A program made the position numbers and the translations under genes. A stretch of DNA of 64,000 bases from the NCBI GenBank assembly GCA_965214965.1, contig OZ244030.1, positions 434,001 through 498,000 on the forward strand. Direction: 5' to 3'. Of the stretch, positions 9,618-20,922 are shown piece after piece. Origin of the DNA: CBDATW01 sp965214965. GTDB lineage: Bacteria > Bacillota_I > Bacilli_A > CBDATW01. Each line of letters opens with the position of its first letter. Position 1 is the first letter of the stretch. A model generated the notes under the pieces. It was not told the DNA's origin and searched no databases. It worked only from the letters and a program-made list of their open reading frames with translations.

Positions 9618-10046
9618 TTACTTACCTATCCTTTTCTTTGGTGGAACATGATCTACTTTTATTCCGAGAACATTAGCCCTCATAATTTGTGCTCATGTTC
9701 TTTCAATTGGTTTTAAAAATTCTGCAGGTGTACAAGGCTCTGTTTTGAAATATCATTCTTTTGATCCTGACACCGTAGTGTGTATTCACATATTTATATG
9801 GGAATAATCAGCAAAATAATCTAATTTATCCACTCAATACTTATAATTATATGGAGGCGCATAAGTATACATTGGGAACAAAATAACCAACTGACTTATT
9901 TTGGCTAGTTGTCTTTGTTCAAAATCCATATCAAATTCAATATCTTCATGAATTTGCACTTCATAATCGCGATATTTTTCTAATGCTTTTTTTACAGCAA
10001 AAGATGTTGATCATCTTGGGTGAAATACTTTTACTATTTTTTTCAT
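9618..10046 (-). CDS. Short NAD(P)H-oxidoreductase-like protein with flavodoxin-type fold
   Basis: This 142-residue protein is missed by standard-code ORF calling because it contains seven or more UGA Trp codons. The central LVILFPMYTYAPPYNYKYWVD resembles the FMN-site segment of the quinone-reductase / KefF family, whose typical motif is FPxYWxxPPAxLKxWxD, and a C-terminal SGSKEWYF fits the second flavin loop. It is shorter than family members (about 170-200). A TATAAT at 10060-10065 lies only about 13 bases before the ATG. Its tight coupling to pgk suggests a redox role linked to glycolysis, which is inference. Confidence 0.7.
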
Positions 10047-10172
10047 GTTCTCTTATAAAATTATACCAAATATATAGTTAGAATTTTTGTACAAAAATAA
10101 AAAGTGCAGACTTTAGGAAGGTAGTTTATTTTTATGCACTAATATTATAAAATTGATTTGATAATTTTTAAC

Positions 10173-10200
10173 AATAAAAAACTCAGAGAAGCTGAGTTTA
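10173..10200 (-). terminator. Terminator after gap
   Basis: On the minus strand AACTCAG-CTTCT-CTGAGTT is followed by a T run, six bases after the gap stop codon. Confidence 0.85.
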
Positions 10201-10203
10201 ATT

Positions 10204-11208
10204 TTATTTCATTATTGAAGCAAAGTAATCTGTTGTTCTAACTAGCTGTCAAACGTATGAAAGTTCATTATCATATCAAGCAACCACTTTAACTAATTGA
10301 CCTTCTTCTGTTTCCATAACTTTTGTCATTTGTGAGTCAAGAATTGAACCTGCTGTAGCTCCGATGATATCTGTTGACACTAATGGAAGAGTTGAATATT
10401 CAAATGAATCATTTTCGTGTTTTTTAAATGCAGCATTAACTTCTTCTACTGTTACTTCTTTTCCAAGTTTGCATACTAAGTCAACTACTGAACCTGTAAT
10501 AGTTGGTACACGCATGGCAATTCCGTCAAGTTTACCATTTAATTCTGGTAACACTTTACCTACTGCAACAGCTGCTCCTGTTGTTGTTGGTATAATATTT
10601 GTTGAAGCACATCTTGCTCTTCTAAGATCTGGGTGACTAGCATCTACTGTGGCTTGGTCATTTGTAAAGGAATGAATTGTTGTCATGAAACCTTGTTTTA
10701 GACCAAACTCTTGATTAAGGACATGTGCTACTGGCGCAAGGCAGTTAGTTGTGCAAGAAGCACCTGAAAATACTTCTTCTGTACCATCCAATTTATTATG
10801 GTTGACATTGAATACAATTGTTTTCATATCGCCTTTCCCTGGTGCTGAAATAATAACTTTTTTAGCTCCAGCTTCGATATGCATTTTAGCTTTTGAAACT
10901 TCTCTAAAAACACCTGTTGCTTCAATTACTATATCAATGTTGTGTTCTCCTCATGGAAGAGCTTTTGGATCTCTGTTTGAAAAAACCTCAATAGTTTTTC
11001 CATCTACCACAAGTTTTCCTTCTTTAACTTTAATTTTACCTTTCATTCATGATCCTTGTGCTGAATCATATTCTAGAAGGTGTGCAACACCGTTTATGTC
11101 TCCAGTGTTGTTAACTGCTACAACTTCTACATTTTTTGCTTCTCATAGGACTCTGAACATTAATCTTCCTATACGTCCAAAACCGTTAATTGCAACTCTT
11201 TTTTTCAT
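10204..11208 (-). CDS. gap: Glyceraldehyde-3-phosphate dehydrogenase, type I
   Basis: Oxidises glyceraldehyde 3-phosphate to 1,3-bisphosphoglycerate with NAD. The 334-residue protein has the Rossmann motif INGFGRIGR, the catalytic cysteine in SGASCTTNCLAP (C152), the histidine in TTIHSFTNDQ and the C-terminal WYDNELSYVWQLV. Trp codons, including that in the C-terminal motif, are UGA. It is a single-gene unit with its own promoter (TATAAT 11241-11246), an AGGAG box and a terminator at 10173-10200. Confidence 0.98.
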
Positions 11209-11240
11209 ATTAATTTTCTCCTGTTATCTTTAACTTTTTT

Positions 11241-11246
11241 ATTATA
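11241..11246 (-). promoter_or_regulatory. gap promoter -10 box
   Basis: TATAAT in the context TTTGATATAAT, 32 bases before the gap ATG. The run from here to the SD box matches the eno leader except for a few bases. Confidence 0.7.
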
Positions 11247-11282
11247 TCAAAAAAACAATTATTTTTAATGGTTATTTTCAAA

Positions 11283-12140
11283 TTATATTGGTATAAAGTT
11301 TTCTTTTATTATTTTCATTAGCATTTCTGCTTTTATTTTATTATTATTCTTAGAGTAAGTCTTTTCAAGTCAACCAAGCGAAAAGTCTGAACCCATCATT
11401 GTGAAAAGTTTGTTTTTACACCTGTATTTTAGAACCTCGTATAAAAAGAAATCTCTAACAAATCCGTTATTTTTTTCTGATCCTACATGATTAATAAATA
11501 ATGCCTGAGTGTTTTTGTAACGTTCTTTTATGACATTGAATTTTTCTGAATATTCGGGCTCTAACTCTATTAAATTATTTTCTAAATTGACATATGCAAT
11601 GTTTGGGTTTTTTTCGTATAATTCGTTAGCAGTTGCAGACATTATAGTTTCTTTTGTTTTATTATCAACCCCTAAAATAATAAGGGGTTTAGAATATTTA
11701 GGAAATATATCAATTACTTTGATTAGATATTCTTTAATTTTATCTTCCGTTTTGTTTTTTGGCTTAAAGTCTTTTATGGTAAAATTATGGAAGTTTTTAT
11801 TAAAGGTATCAAGAGAAATATTTTCAATTGATACTCAATTTCCTTTTTTCATTTGAAGGCAATGACAAGCTTTTAGGGTTTTTATCAGTTGATTATCTTC
11901 AAAATAAAAATCATTCCAATACCCATCTAATTGAGAATTGCATTTTTTTTTGCTACATTTGCTTTGTTTTTTAAAATCATCAATACAGATTTGTAAATAA
12001 GCAAAATTTTTTTCTAAATCTGTATGAGAAATGTCTATGTCTTTTAATTTATGTTTAATAAATTCTGAACTTAATATTCTTTCTTTGATTTTTAAAAGAT
12101 TGGGATTATTTTTTGTTATTAGTTTTGCTATTTTAGCCAT
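11283..12140 (-). CDS. dnaI: DnaI-like primosomal protein with degenerate P-loop
   Basis: The position after the DnaB-type gene and the sequence identify a relative of the helicase loader DnaI. The N-terminal half (about 1-100) has a cysteine-rich segment with CSKKKC and CHC, like the zinc domain of DnaI. In the AAA+ half the Walker A position reads LGVDNKTKET where Bacillus has GSFGVGKT, so the P-loop is lost, while the downstream ANELYEKN segment still aligns. It is 285 residues against about 310. Its ATG overlaps the end of dnaB by eight bases. It may act as a non-ATPase adaptor. Confidence 0.7.
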
Positions 12141-12858
12141 TATCTTTCTCCAATATTTCTAACTCTTTTTCTAAAGCATATAAATAATCAATATTTTCAC
12201 TTGGTTTGGCAAAAAACTTACCAGAAAAGAAATTATCTGCTTGTTGGCTCGAATTAATACCTATTTTTGAAAATGTTTTTGCGACTAATTCAAAATATTT
12301 TGGATTTCACTTTTGGCATTTCTTAAATGTTCTGGCAATTGCATAATTTACAAGTTTATTAATTAATTTTTGGTCAGATTGTACTTGGTTAATAAAAATT
12401 AATTCAGCAATATTTATTTTAGAAGTTTTCATTTTTTCAAAATACATGACTCAACTATCTTTTTTTTCAAATTGTATCTCTTTAGGAACAAAAGATTTAT
12501 TAAATACATCAAAATATGTCTTTGAAATATTGCTACCAGAATCAACATTTACTTCATGATTTTGAATCAAGATTCACTTTTTGTTTTCATCGCCTTCTAA
12601 CATCAAGGGTTTAAACATTTGATAATGTAGATTTTCTTTAACTACTGAAATTTGAATTAATTTAGCTGCTTGTAACATATTCAAATATGATTCTAACTCG
12701 AATTTTTGAATATTATATTTTTTTAGAAAATCATTAAAATTTTTTAAATCTTCTTCAAACAGAAGCGAAAAGACCTTGCAAGAAGCAATACCAATGATTG
12801 AGATGTAGGAATTAAGATTATTTTCTGATATAGATTTAGGTTTTATAAAATGATGCAT
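12133..12858 (-). CDS. dnaB: DnaB/DnaD-like replication initiation protein
   Basis: A 241-residue protein matching the replication initiation and membrane attachment proteins of Firmicutes (DnaB_2/DnaD type), which help load the helicase. The N-terminal winged-helix-like segment is followed by a C-terminal helical region with KLVNYAIARTFKKCQKWNPKYFE, resembling the DnaD YxxxI-type motif. At half the Bacillus DnaB length, it may represent either DnaB or DnaD. GGAGG lies before the ATG, inside the end of coaE, and it overlaps coaE by 16 bases and dnaI by eight. Confidence 0.65.
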
Positions 12859-13412
12859 CTAAAAACCTCCGTTAATTTTTTTTCTAAATTTTCCATAGAA
12901 GAGTTATTTTGAACAGTAATAAATTTTTTAAAAGGTATGTTTTCAACATATGACCCTATTCATTCTAAGGCTTCTTTTTTTGAGACTTGATCTCTTGACA
13001 TTATTCTTGACAACCTAATGTTATCTTCTGATTCTACTAAAACAATGAAATCGAATAATTTTGCTAATCTTTCAGAATTAATATATGGTATTTCTATAAA
13101 AACTAGTCCTGTTAAGTTTTCTGTGATTTTTTTAATTTCTGGAATTAAAATTTCTATAACTTTTTCTTGGTAATTCTTTTTAAAATTAATATCTTGAATT
13201 ATTTTTTCTTTAATCAAATGTTTTGCGACATTGTTGCCAACAATAAATTCTGGAAATTCTGTTTTAACCATCTTTCATAATTTGTTTTGTGGCTGATAAA
13301 GTTTTTGTTGTATTTTATCTACAGAAAAAACAGAAAAAGCTTTTTCTAAGTATGATGCTAAAGTAGTTTTACCTGCTCCTGTTTTCCCTGTTATTCCTAT
13401 TATTTTTTTCAT
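12843..13412 (-). CDS. coaE: Dephospho-CoA kinase
   Basis: Adds the 3'-phosphate in the last step of coenzyme A synthesis. The 189-residue P-loop kinase has GITGKTGAGKTT at residues 6-17, SVDKIQQKLY where the family has DAD, and the lid region RIMSRDQVSKKEAL. Two Trp codons are UGA. It starts three bases after the mutM stop and its 3' end overlaps dnaB. The coaE-dnaB-dnaI order after mutM and polA matches Bacillus (polA-mutM-coaE-...-dnaB-dnaI), which supports the neighbours' assignments. Confidence 0.92.
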
Positions 13413-13415
13413 AAT

Positions 13416-14252
13416 TTATTCTTGGCACACTTTGCAGTAGTACGTACCTCTTCCGTTAACTTTTATTTTACTAATGAATGCTTTTTTGCATTGTGTGCAT
13501 TTTTCTCCTTTTTTAGTATGTACTAGTAAATGATTTTGAAACTTGCCATTTACCGCTAGTGATGATGTATATGTTGAAATTGAAGAACCACCTAGTTTAA
13601 TTGCTTTTTTTAGAACTTTTTTAGAATAATTCAATAATAATTCAATTTTGCTTTCAGAAACTTTTTTTGAGGGAATTAATGGGTTTACTTTAGATAAATG
13701 CAATACTTCATTTACATATATATTTCCTAGTCCAGATATAATTGTTTGATCCAACAATGCTGTTTTAATAGCGATGGATTTTTTTGATAATTTTTCTTTA
13801 AGATATTTTGAAGTACATGTTTTTTCAAAAGGTTCGGGTCCAATTTTGTTAATTGGATTTAAATCTTTATATTTTTTAATATTTTGAAGATGAAAAGTAC
13901 CGAACTTTCTAGTGTCATCATATACTAATAAAGATTTGTCTGTAAAGATTATTGTAGCCATAAAATGTTTATTATTTACAGAAATATTTTTTTGATCTTC
14001 AAAAAAGAAATACTTTCCTTCCATTCTTAGATGAGAAAGCAGTACGTATTCATCCAATATAAAAATTATATATTTACCTATTCTTTCTATTTCATATATT
14101 GTTTGATTTTTTATTTTGGTTTTAAAACCTTTTATTGTCGCGGGCTCTTTTATTAGTTTATTTACAAATATTTTTGTTGAGGCTATTTTTTTCCCCACTA
14201 CTAATTTGCGTAATGCTCTAACAACAGTTTCTACTTCTGGTAATTCTGGCAT
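13416..14252 (-). CDS. mutM: Formamidopyrimidine-DNA glycosylase
   Basis: Removes 8-oxoguanine and formamidopyrimidines from DNA and nicks the strand. I chose ATG 14250-14252 because the enzyme needs proline 2 and glutamate 3 (MPELPEVETV) and AGGAG sits just upstream; an upstream in-frame ATG at 14291 lies inside polA. The 278-residue protein has the H2TH region with LLDQTIISGLGNIYVNEVL and the C-terminal zinc finger CTQC...CKVC. It follows polA by 10 bases. Confidence 0.97.
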   Translation of the reverse strand: MPELPEVETVVRALRKLVVGKKIASTKIFVNKLIKEPATIKGFKTKIKNQTIYEIERIGKYIIFILDEYVLLSHLRMEGKYFFFEDQKNISVNNKHFMATIIFTDKSLLVYDDTRKFGTFHLQNIKKYKDLNPINKIGPEPFEKTCTSKYLKEKLSKKSIAIKTALLDQTIISGLGNIYVNEVLHLSKVNPLIPSKKVSESKIELLLNYSKKVLKKAIKLGGSSISTYTSSLAVNGKFQNHLLVHTKKGEKCTQCKKAFISKIKVNGRGTYYCKVCQE

Positions 14253-14262
14253 ATTTTTTCTC

Positions 14263-16890
14263 CTACTTAATTTCATAAAGTGAATTTCCACTTCCTCAAT
14301 TTACTACCAAATCAATTTTTAGATCTAATACTTTTTCCATTTCTTTAATAATTATATCTTTTGCATCTTGTAAATGCTCTTCTTTAATTTCAAAAACTAA
14401 TTCATCATGAACTTGCATTACCATTTTGGCATCGATATTGTTAATATTTAGTTTACTATCAATATTAACCATTGCCTTTTTTATAATATCTGCCGATGCC
14501 CCTTGAATAGGTGCATTAGTTGCTGCTCTTTCTCCGAATTGCCTTTGCAAATAAGAGGAACTTTGTAATTCTGGTATGAATCTTTTTCTATTCATTAATG
14601 TTGAAACGAAACCTTTGTCTTTTGCTTCTTTAATGCATTTTTGCCTAAATTCTTCAATTTCATGATAAGCTTTTTTGTAAGTTTTTATTATATTATTTGC
14701 TTCTGGCACTGAGATTTTTAATTGTTTTGAAAGTCCAAATCCTGAAATTCCGTAAATAATTCCAAAATTAACTGCTTTTGCTTTATTTCTTTGAGAATTA
14801 GTTACCTCTTCAAGTGGAATACCAAATACTTTGGAAGCTGTTAATTTGTGGATATCTTGATTTTCTTTAAAAGCTTTTATCAATTCTGTACAACTAGAAA
14901 GATGCGCAAGAATTCGTAGCTCAATTTGTGAATAATCGAATGCAGCAATTTTATATCCTTTTGGTGACACAAAAACTTTTCTAATTTCTTTTTGACTTTC
15001 TGTTTTAACAGAAATATTTTGTAGGTTAGGATTTCTTGAAGATAATCTTCCTGTTTGAGTCTGAGTTGATAAGAAGTTAGTATGAATTCTTCCATCATTG
15101 AGAATAAAGTTTTGGAGACCCAAAATATATGTATAAAATAATTTTGTGTAAGATCTATACTGTATTATAAATGGTATTATTGGATGTTTATCAGAAATTG
15201 AAGTTAAAATTTCAGATGTTGTTGAGTATTGACCTGTTTTTGTTTTTTTCCCCGGAAGACCTAGTTTATTAAATAAGATTTCACCTAATTGCAAGTTTGA
15301 AGCAATATTAAATTCTTCCCCGGCTAGTTTATAAATTTCTTGGGTTAGAACTTTTATGATTTTTTTTGTTTTGTTTTCTAGTTTTTTGATTTCATTTTTA
15401 TCTATTAACACACCATTTATTTCCATTTTTGATATAACCTTAGAAGAAGGAAGTTCTACTTCAAAATAGAGTTGTTCTAAACCTTCTTCAATAATATATT
15501 TTCTAAATGTTGGTTCTGATTTAATAATCCAATTTGATTTTATAACTGAATGTTGTGCAACTCTAAATATTTCTGGCACTGATCATTTTGCACCTTTGCC
15601 ATAAATTTCTTCATCGGCAACTATATCTCAGAAATTTGTTTTAATTTGGGCAACCTTAAATATCTCCTGAGATATTTTGCTATCTAAAAGATATGAAGCA
15701 GACTGTATATCAAAAATTACATTTTTTAAGGTAATGCCATATCTCTTCAATGTATTGAAAGTAGATTGGAATGAAAAGACAACAGCATTATTATTGCTTT
15801 CTAGAAGTTGTTTTAAATTGGTGGCATTTGTAATATCATCACCTTCAATAAAATAATTATTATTATTTTCATCCGAAATAGATAAGCCAATTATTTTGGA
15901 TATATTATAGTTTTTTTTATCTGTTTCAATATTTATAGAATATTTGATTGGGGAAAAGTTTTCTGGTAAATCGTTTACTTTTTGAAAACTAACAGTGCTT
16001 TTTAAAGATTTTGGCTTTAGCTTATGCATATTAAGAAGTGAATTCATTGCATAAAATTTTAAGAAATCAGTTAATTTATCTGATTTAATATTTTTTGTAT
16101 TGTACTCGACATCTTTTATATCAATAGTGGTGGGTGTGTTGAATTCTAGTTTTGCGATTTTTTTGCAAAGAAGTGCTTGATCCATGTGTATCTGAAGATT
16201 TTCTTTAAGTTTACCTTTTTGATCATCAAGATTTGCGAAAATATTTTCTATCTTTCCATATTCTTTAATTAATTTTGCAGCTGTTTTAGTGCCCACTCCA
16301 GGAACTCCTTGTAAATTATCTGACTTGTCCCCCATAAGGCCTTTTATGTCGATAACTTGGCTAGGTAAATAAGAATACTTTTCAAAAAAGTTAGTTATAT
16401 TTATCTCTTCTAGGTTAGAAACTCCTTTATTAGTAAGAAAGACTGTGATTTTTTCTGAAACTAATTGCAATAAATCTTTATCAGAAGAAAAAATTTCCAC
16501 AAACATATCTTGGTTTTCCGCTTTTTTGGCAAAAGTAGCTATAATATCATCTGCTTCATATTGATTTAATTCATAATGTTTTATTCCACAAAGTTCTAGA
16601 TATTGCTTAATAATAGGAAATTGCTCTTTTAATTCTGCAGGAGTTTCTGATCTGCCTGCTTTGTAGGTTGGTAAATACTTATGCCTGAAAGTTCCTTTCC
16701 CTGCATCAAAAGCTACCAGAATACTATCTGGATCTCTGTCTTTTATAAGTTTATTAATAATATTTGCAGTAGTTCTTAAAGCGTTAGTGGCTTTTCCATT
16801 TGGCGCTTTCAATAAATTGCCTGTATGTGCGGTAGCATAATATGCTTTAAAAACTAAAGAGTTGCCGTCAACTAAAATTATTTTTTTCAT
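14263..16890 (-). CDS. polA: DNA polymerase I
   Basis: Removes RNA primers and fills gaps. The 875-residue protein has an intact 5'-nuclease domain (about 1-290, with LVDGNSLVFKAYYA, FDAGKGTFRHK, YEADDIIAT, DKDLLQL and GDKSDNLQGVPGVG), a decayed 3'-5' exonuclease domain and a normal polymerase domain (SQTQTGRLSSRNPNLQNI, DYSQIELRILAHL, KAVNFGIIYG, QVHDELVFE). In the exonuclease domain the DTE motif reads NIE and no NxxxD motif is seen, so proofreading should be absent, as in Bacillus. Several Trp are UGA. It starts eight bases after dnaE. Confidence 0.97.
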
Positions 16891-16897
16891 ATTTTCC

Positions 16898-19800
16898 CTA
16901 TCTTATAATTTCATTTCGTAGTTTTACATCTTCAATTACAAAAGTATGATTTTTTCTGTCATATTTACCTGTAAATCCAAAGATTTTGTTATACGAAATT
17001 TTGTGACCTACTTTTTCAAAAATTCTCGGAAATACAACCGCTTCACTTTCTCCTGATTCATCTTCAAGAGTTAAAAAAATCATAGGAGCACCTTTTTTTG
17101 TTTTTATAGTTCTCATTGATTTTACCATAGCAAGTATCGCGGTTCTTACATAAATACTATTTGTTCAAATTTCAGCAAAAGAACGAATTTTACCTTTGTT
17201 TGTTTTCAAAATTTTATTTTTTAGAATTTCAATTGGGTGTGATGATATGTAATACCCTAAATTTTCATACTCTAATTCTAATGTTTTTTCCAAATCATCT
17301 TTTAAATTTGAAATTCTAGGCTTAGGTATTAGGTTGGTGCTTATTATTTTTTCTGTATTTTCTTCAGGCAAAAGACCAACATATTTAATAAAGTCGGATA
17401 ATGAACTTTTTAATGCTGTTCTTGAATAATTAAATTCGTCAAATGCTCCTGCTTCAATTAAAGATTCAATTGTTTTTTTATTTATACCATTTTTTGAAAG
17501 AATTGAAATTGTTTTTGTATAATTTTTAAATCCATTAGTTTTTTGTCTTATCTCAATTATAGATTTAGCAATTACATTGCCCACATTTTTAATAAGTGTT
17601 AGTGGTAAATATATAACTGAATTTTCATAAATGAATTGGTGAGTAGACACATTGATGGATGGGCAAGAAATTTTAATACCTAATTTTTTAGTTTCATAAA
17701 TATATTTTCTTAGTTTTTCATCATTTCCTGCATTTGTTGTAAGAAGTGCAACTAAAAATAATTTAGGATAATGGGCTTTAAGATAAGCCAACTGATAACC
17801 AATAATTGAATATGATATTGAGTGAGCGGAGTTGAACCCATAATTAGCGAATTTATAAATTAATTTATAAATTTCATCTGCCATTTTAAAATTATACCCT
17901 CTTAATTTAGCGCCTGAAATAAATTCTTCTTCAAGCACTATTATGTCTTTAACGTCTTTTTTCGACATTGCTTTTCTTAATATATCTGCTTTTGAATATG
18001 AAAACCCTGCAATTTCTTTAGCAATTTGCATAATTTGCTCTTGGTAGACAATTATTCCATATGTGTGTTTTAATATGGGTTTTAAATCCTCATGCAAGTA
18101 TGAAATTGGTTCTTTACCATCTCTACGCTTAATGTAAAGAGGTATATTACTCATTGGTCCTGGCCTATAAAGCGCAATTACAGCAGATAGATCTTCTATA
18201 GATCTTGGTTTTAATCCTTTTAAAACTTCTTTCATACCTGGCGACTCCAATTGGAATAGACCCTCAGTAAGTCCTGAAGATAATAATTTAAATGTTTTCA
18301 TATCATTGAGTGGTATTTTATTTATGTCAATCTCAATATCTAAAGATTCTTTAACCATATTGACAATATTTTTAATTGTAGTTAAGTTCTTGATGCCAAG
18401 AAAATCCATTTTGAGCAGGCCTAACATTTCTAAATGATGCATTGAATACTGTATTTGCAATACATTATTATTTTTTGAAAGTGTTAAAGGCACTATTTCT
18501 TCAAGAGGCCTATTTGACATAACTATTCCGGCTGCATGTGTACCTAGTTGCCTAGGTGAACCTTCAATTAATTTAGCTAATTTAATTATTTTTTCAACTG
18601 CCATTGATTTAGATGCTTCTTTCCTGAAACTAATAGACATATCTAATGCTTGCTGTATAGTCATGTTGGGTTTGTTAGGTACTTTTTTTGTTAATAAATC
18701 TATTTGTGACACAGGTATTCCGATTGACCTCCCTACATCTCTTATAGCCATTCTGGCTCCGATTGATTGGAAAGTAGAAATATATGCAACATTTTTAAAA
18801 CCGTACTTTTCAACGATATAATTAATCACTTCTTCCCGTCTTTTGTCTTCAAAGTCAATATCTATATCAGGCATAGTTACTCTTTCAATATTTAAGAATC
18901 GCTCAAAAAGTAAATTATATTTTATTGGATCTACTTTTGTAATATTTAAAGCAAATGAAACTAATGACCCTGCTGCGGAACCTCTACCTGGACCAACTGC
19001 AATTCCGTTATCATTTGCATATTTAATAAAGTCTCAAACAATTAGAAAATAATTCTGGAAATTCAGTTTTAAAATAACTGCTATTTCCATTTCCAGTCTT
19101 TCTGAATACTTTGGTGGTATTTTATTCAAGTTTAATTTCTTTTTTAAACCATTTAAACATAGATCTTTAAGAAAACTTGTTTTATCCTTAGGCGTTTCGA
19201 AATCTGGTTGAGTAGTTTTATCTAATTCAAAAACAAAGAAAACTGACTGAAAAAAATCATTTGTATTCTGAATAAAATCTGATTTTCAATTTTTATTAAT
19301 TTCTGCTGGAGATTTCATATAATTATTTTTGAATTCATTAGATTCTAAATTAGCTTTTTTTAGATTTTTTATAGAAGATAGTATTTCTGGTACTATATAA
19401 TTTTCTTTTTCAATAAATAGAACTGAATTTGCAATTATAACTCTTGTTTCACTGACTTGTCCTAATTTAATTATTTTCTTACAGATTATATTTTCATTAT
19501 CAGTTTCTATACTTAAGAAAACATCATTAAAAATTTTTTTAACTTTAGAAATGAATTTTATTGAAGTAGATAATTCGTTCAAAATTGATTTCATGTTTTT
19601 GGGATTAATTATCAACACGAGTTCTGTGCAATATTTTTTCAAAAAATCTCAGTTTATTTTTATATTATGAACATTTATTTCAGTAGAAATTTGTTGCAAG
19701 TTTTTAAAACCTTTATTTGATTTTGCAAATATAAGCACTTTCCCTCCGAATACATCATCGAAAATATTTATTTCCATTCCCAAAATAGGTTTTATATTTG

Positions 19801-19966
19801 TTTTTTTGCAATTTACTATAAATTCTAGAGCTCCGTGTAAGTTGTTAGTGTCAGCTAAAGCAACATATTCATAAGAAAGATCACTAGCATAAGCTAACGC
19901 ATCTTTTATGTTAATATTAGATTCAAGTAATGAATAATGTGACTTTAGAAATGATAACCCAATCAT
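16898..19966 (-). CDS. dnaE: DNA polymerase III subunit alpha, DnaE type
   Basis: Replicative polymerase of the DnaE family, which in Firmicutes extends primers on the lagging strand beside PolC. The protein is 1022 residues: PHP domain, polymerase core with PDIDIDFEDKRR (catalytic aspartates), GPGRGSAAGSLV, ALYRPGPMSNIP and NSAHSISYSIIGYQLAYLKAHYP, and a C-terminal OB-fold (VRTAILAMVKSMRTIKTKKG). The first PHP motif, normally HLxVHSxYS, reads GLSFLKSHYS, so metal ligands are missing. Several Trp are UGA. AAGGAG precedes the start, 15 bases after nrnA. Confidence 0.96.
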
Positions 19967-19981
19967 AGGCGCTCCTTTTAA

Positions 19982-20920
19982 TTATTTTATAAGTGTTTTT
20001 AATTCTTTAATAAAACTTTTATATTTTGCTTTAGATTTAACAATGGCTGCGCAGGCATTTTTGTGACCTCCACCATTAAATTTTTGTGCTATCTTATTAA
20101 TTGCGTATTTTTCTTTTGATCTTGCAGATATTTTGATACCTTTTTCATCAAATCTAGCAAGAGATCAAATATCGACATCTTTATAACCTGAAAAGAAATT
20201 AGCATGAAGCGATATATCTTCAATAGTCATGTTAAATTTTTTAGCTATTTCTTCTGAGATATATATACTTGCCACTTTTTTTGAAATTTTTGCATTTGAA
20301 ATTAAATAAGCTTTGAATTTTGCATGTTTTAAGTCGGATGAATAATATAATTTATTATACAATTTTGTTGTATTAACACCACAAAGCATTAATTTAGAGG
20401 AAATGTCTAATGTTTTGTGTGATGTTTGGGGAAATAAAAATCTTCCGGAATCAGTTACAATTCCTGTGAATAAATATGTGGCTGCTTTTTTAGAAATTTT
20501 TAATTTTTCTGCAAAAGCTCATTGAGCAACAACTTGGGCAGCTGCGATATTAGTTTCTTCTACAACATTTAGTGTGCCGTATAAATCTCCGTTAGGATGA
20601 TGATCTATTTTAATAATATTTTTTGTTTCATTCCATCCTTCACCGTCAATTCTTGCGGTATTAGCTGTGTCGCAAATTATAGATAGCGTTTGATTGCCTT
20701 TTACTTTCTGATTAATATTAGGATTTGGAAAAATATTATTTAAATGCGGATACGAATCTCCACAAATAATTATTCTTTTATTTTTAAAATTATCTTTTAT
20801 TATTTCTTTTAAGCCAAAAACTGAACCAAGAGCATCTGGATCTGGTTTAACATGTCGATATAAATAAATAATATCTGATTTTTTAATGAGTTCTGTTATT
20901 TTTTTATATTTTACGTTCAT
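19982..20920 (-). CDS. nrnA: DHH-DHHA1 phosphoesterase, NrnA-like nanoRNase / pAp phosphatase
   Basis: Members of this family degrade short oligoribonucleotides and dephosphorylate pAp. The 312-residue protein has the DHH motifs HVKPDPDALGS, CDTANTAR and DHHPNGD, then a C-terminal DHHA1 domain with FNGGGHKNACAA. Length fits the NrnA family (about 313-325). Trp codons before and after the middle region are UGA. It is followed by dnaE and starts two bases after thiI. A related cyclic-dinucleotide or ssDNA phosphodiesterase role is possible, since the subgroups are close. Confidence 0.88.
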
Positions 20921-20922
20921 AA

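Noticed and set aside
14296..16890. polA split into two genes
   Set aside because: The two halves are in one frame joined by a UGA Trp codon; no stop TAA/TAG lies between.
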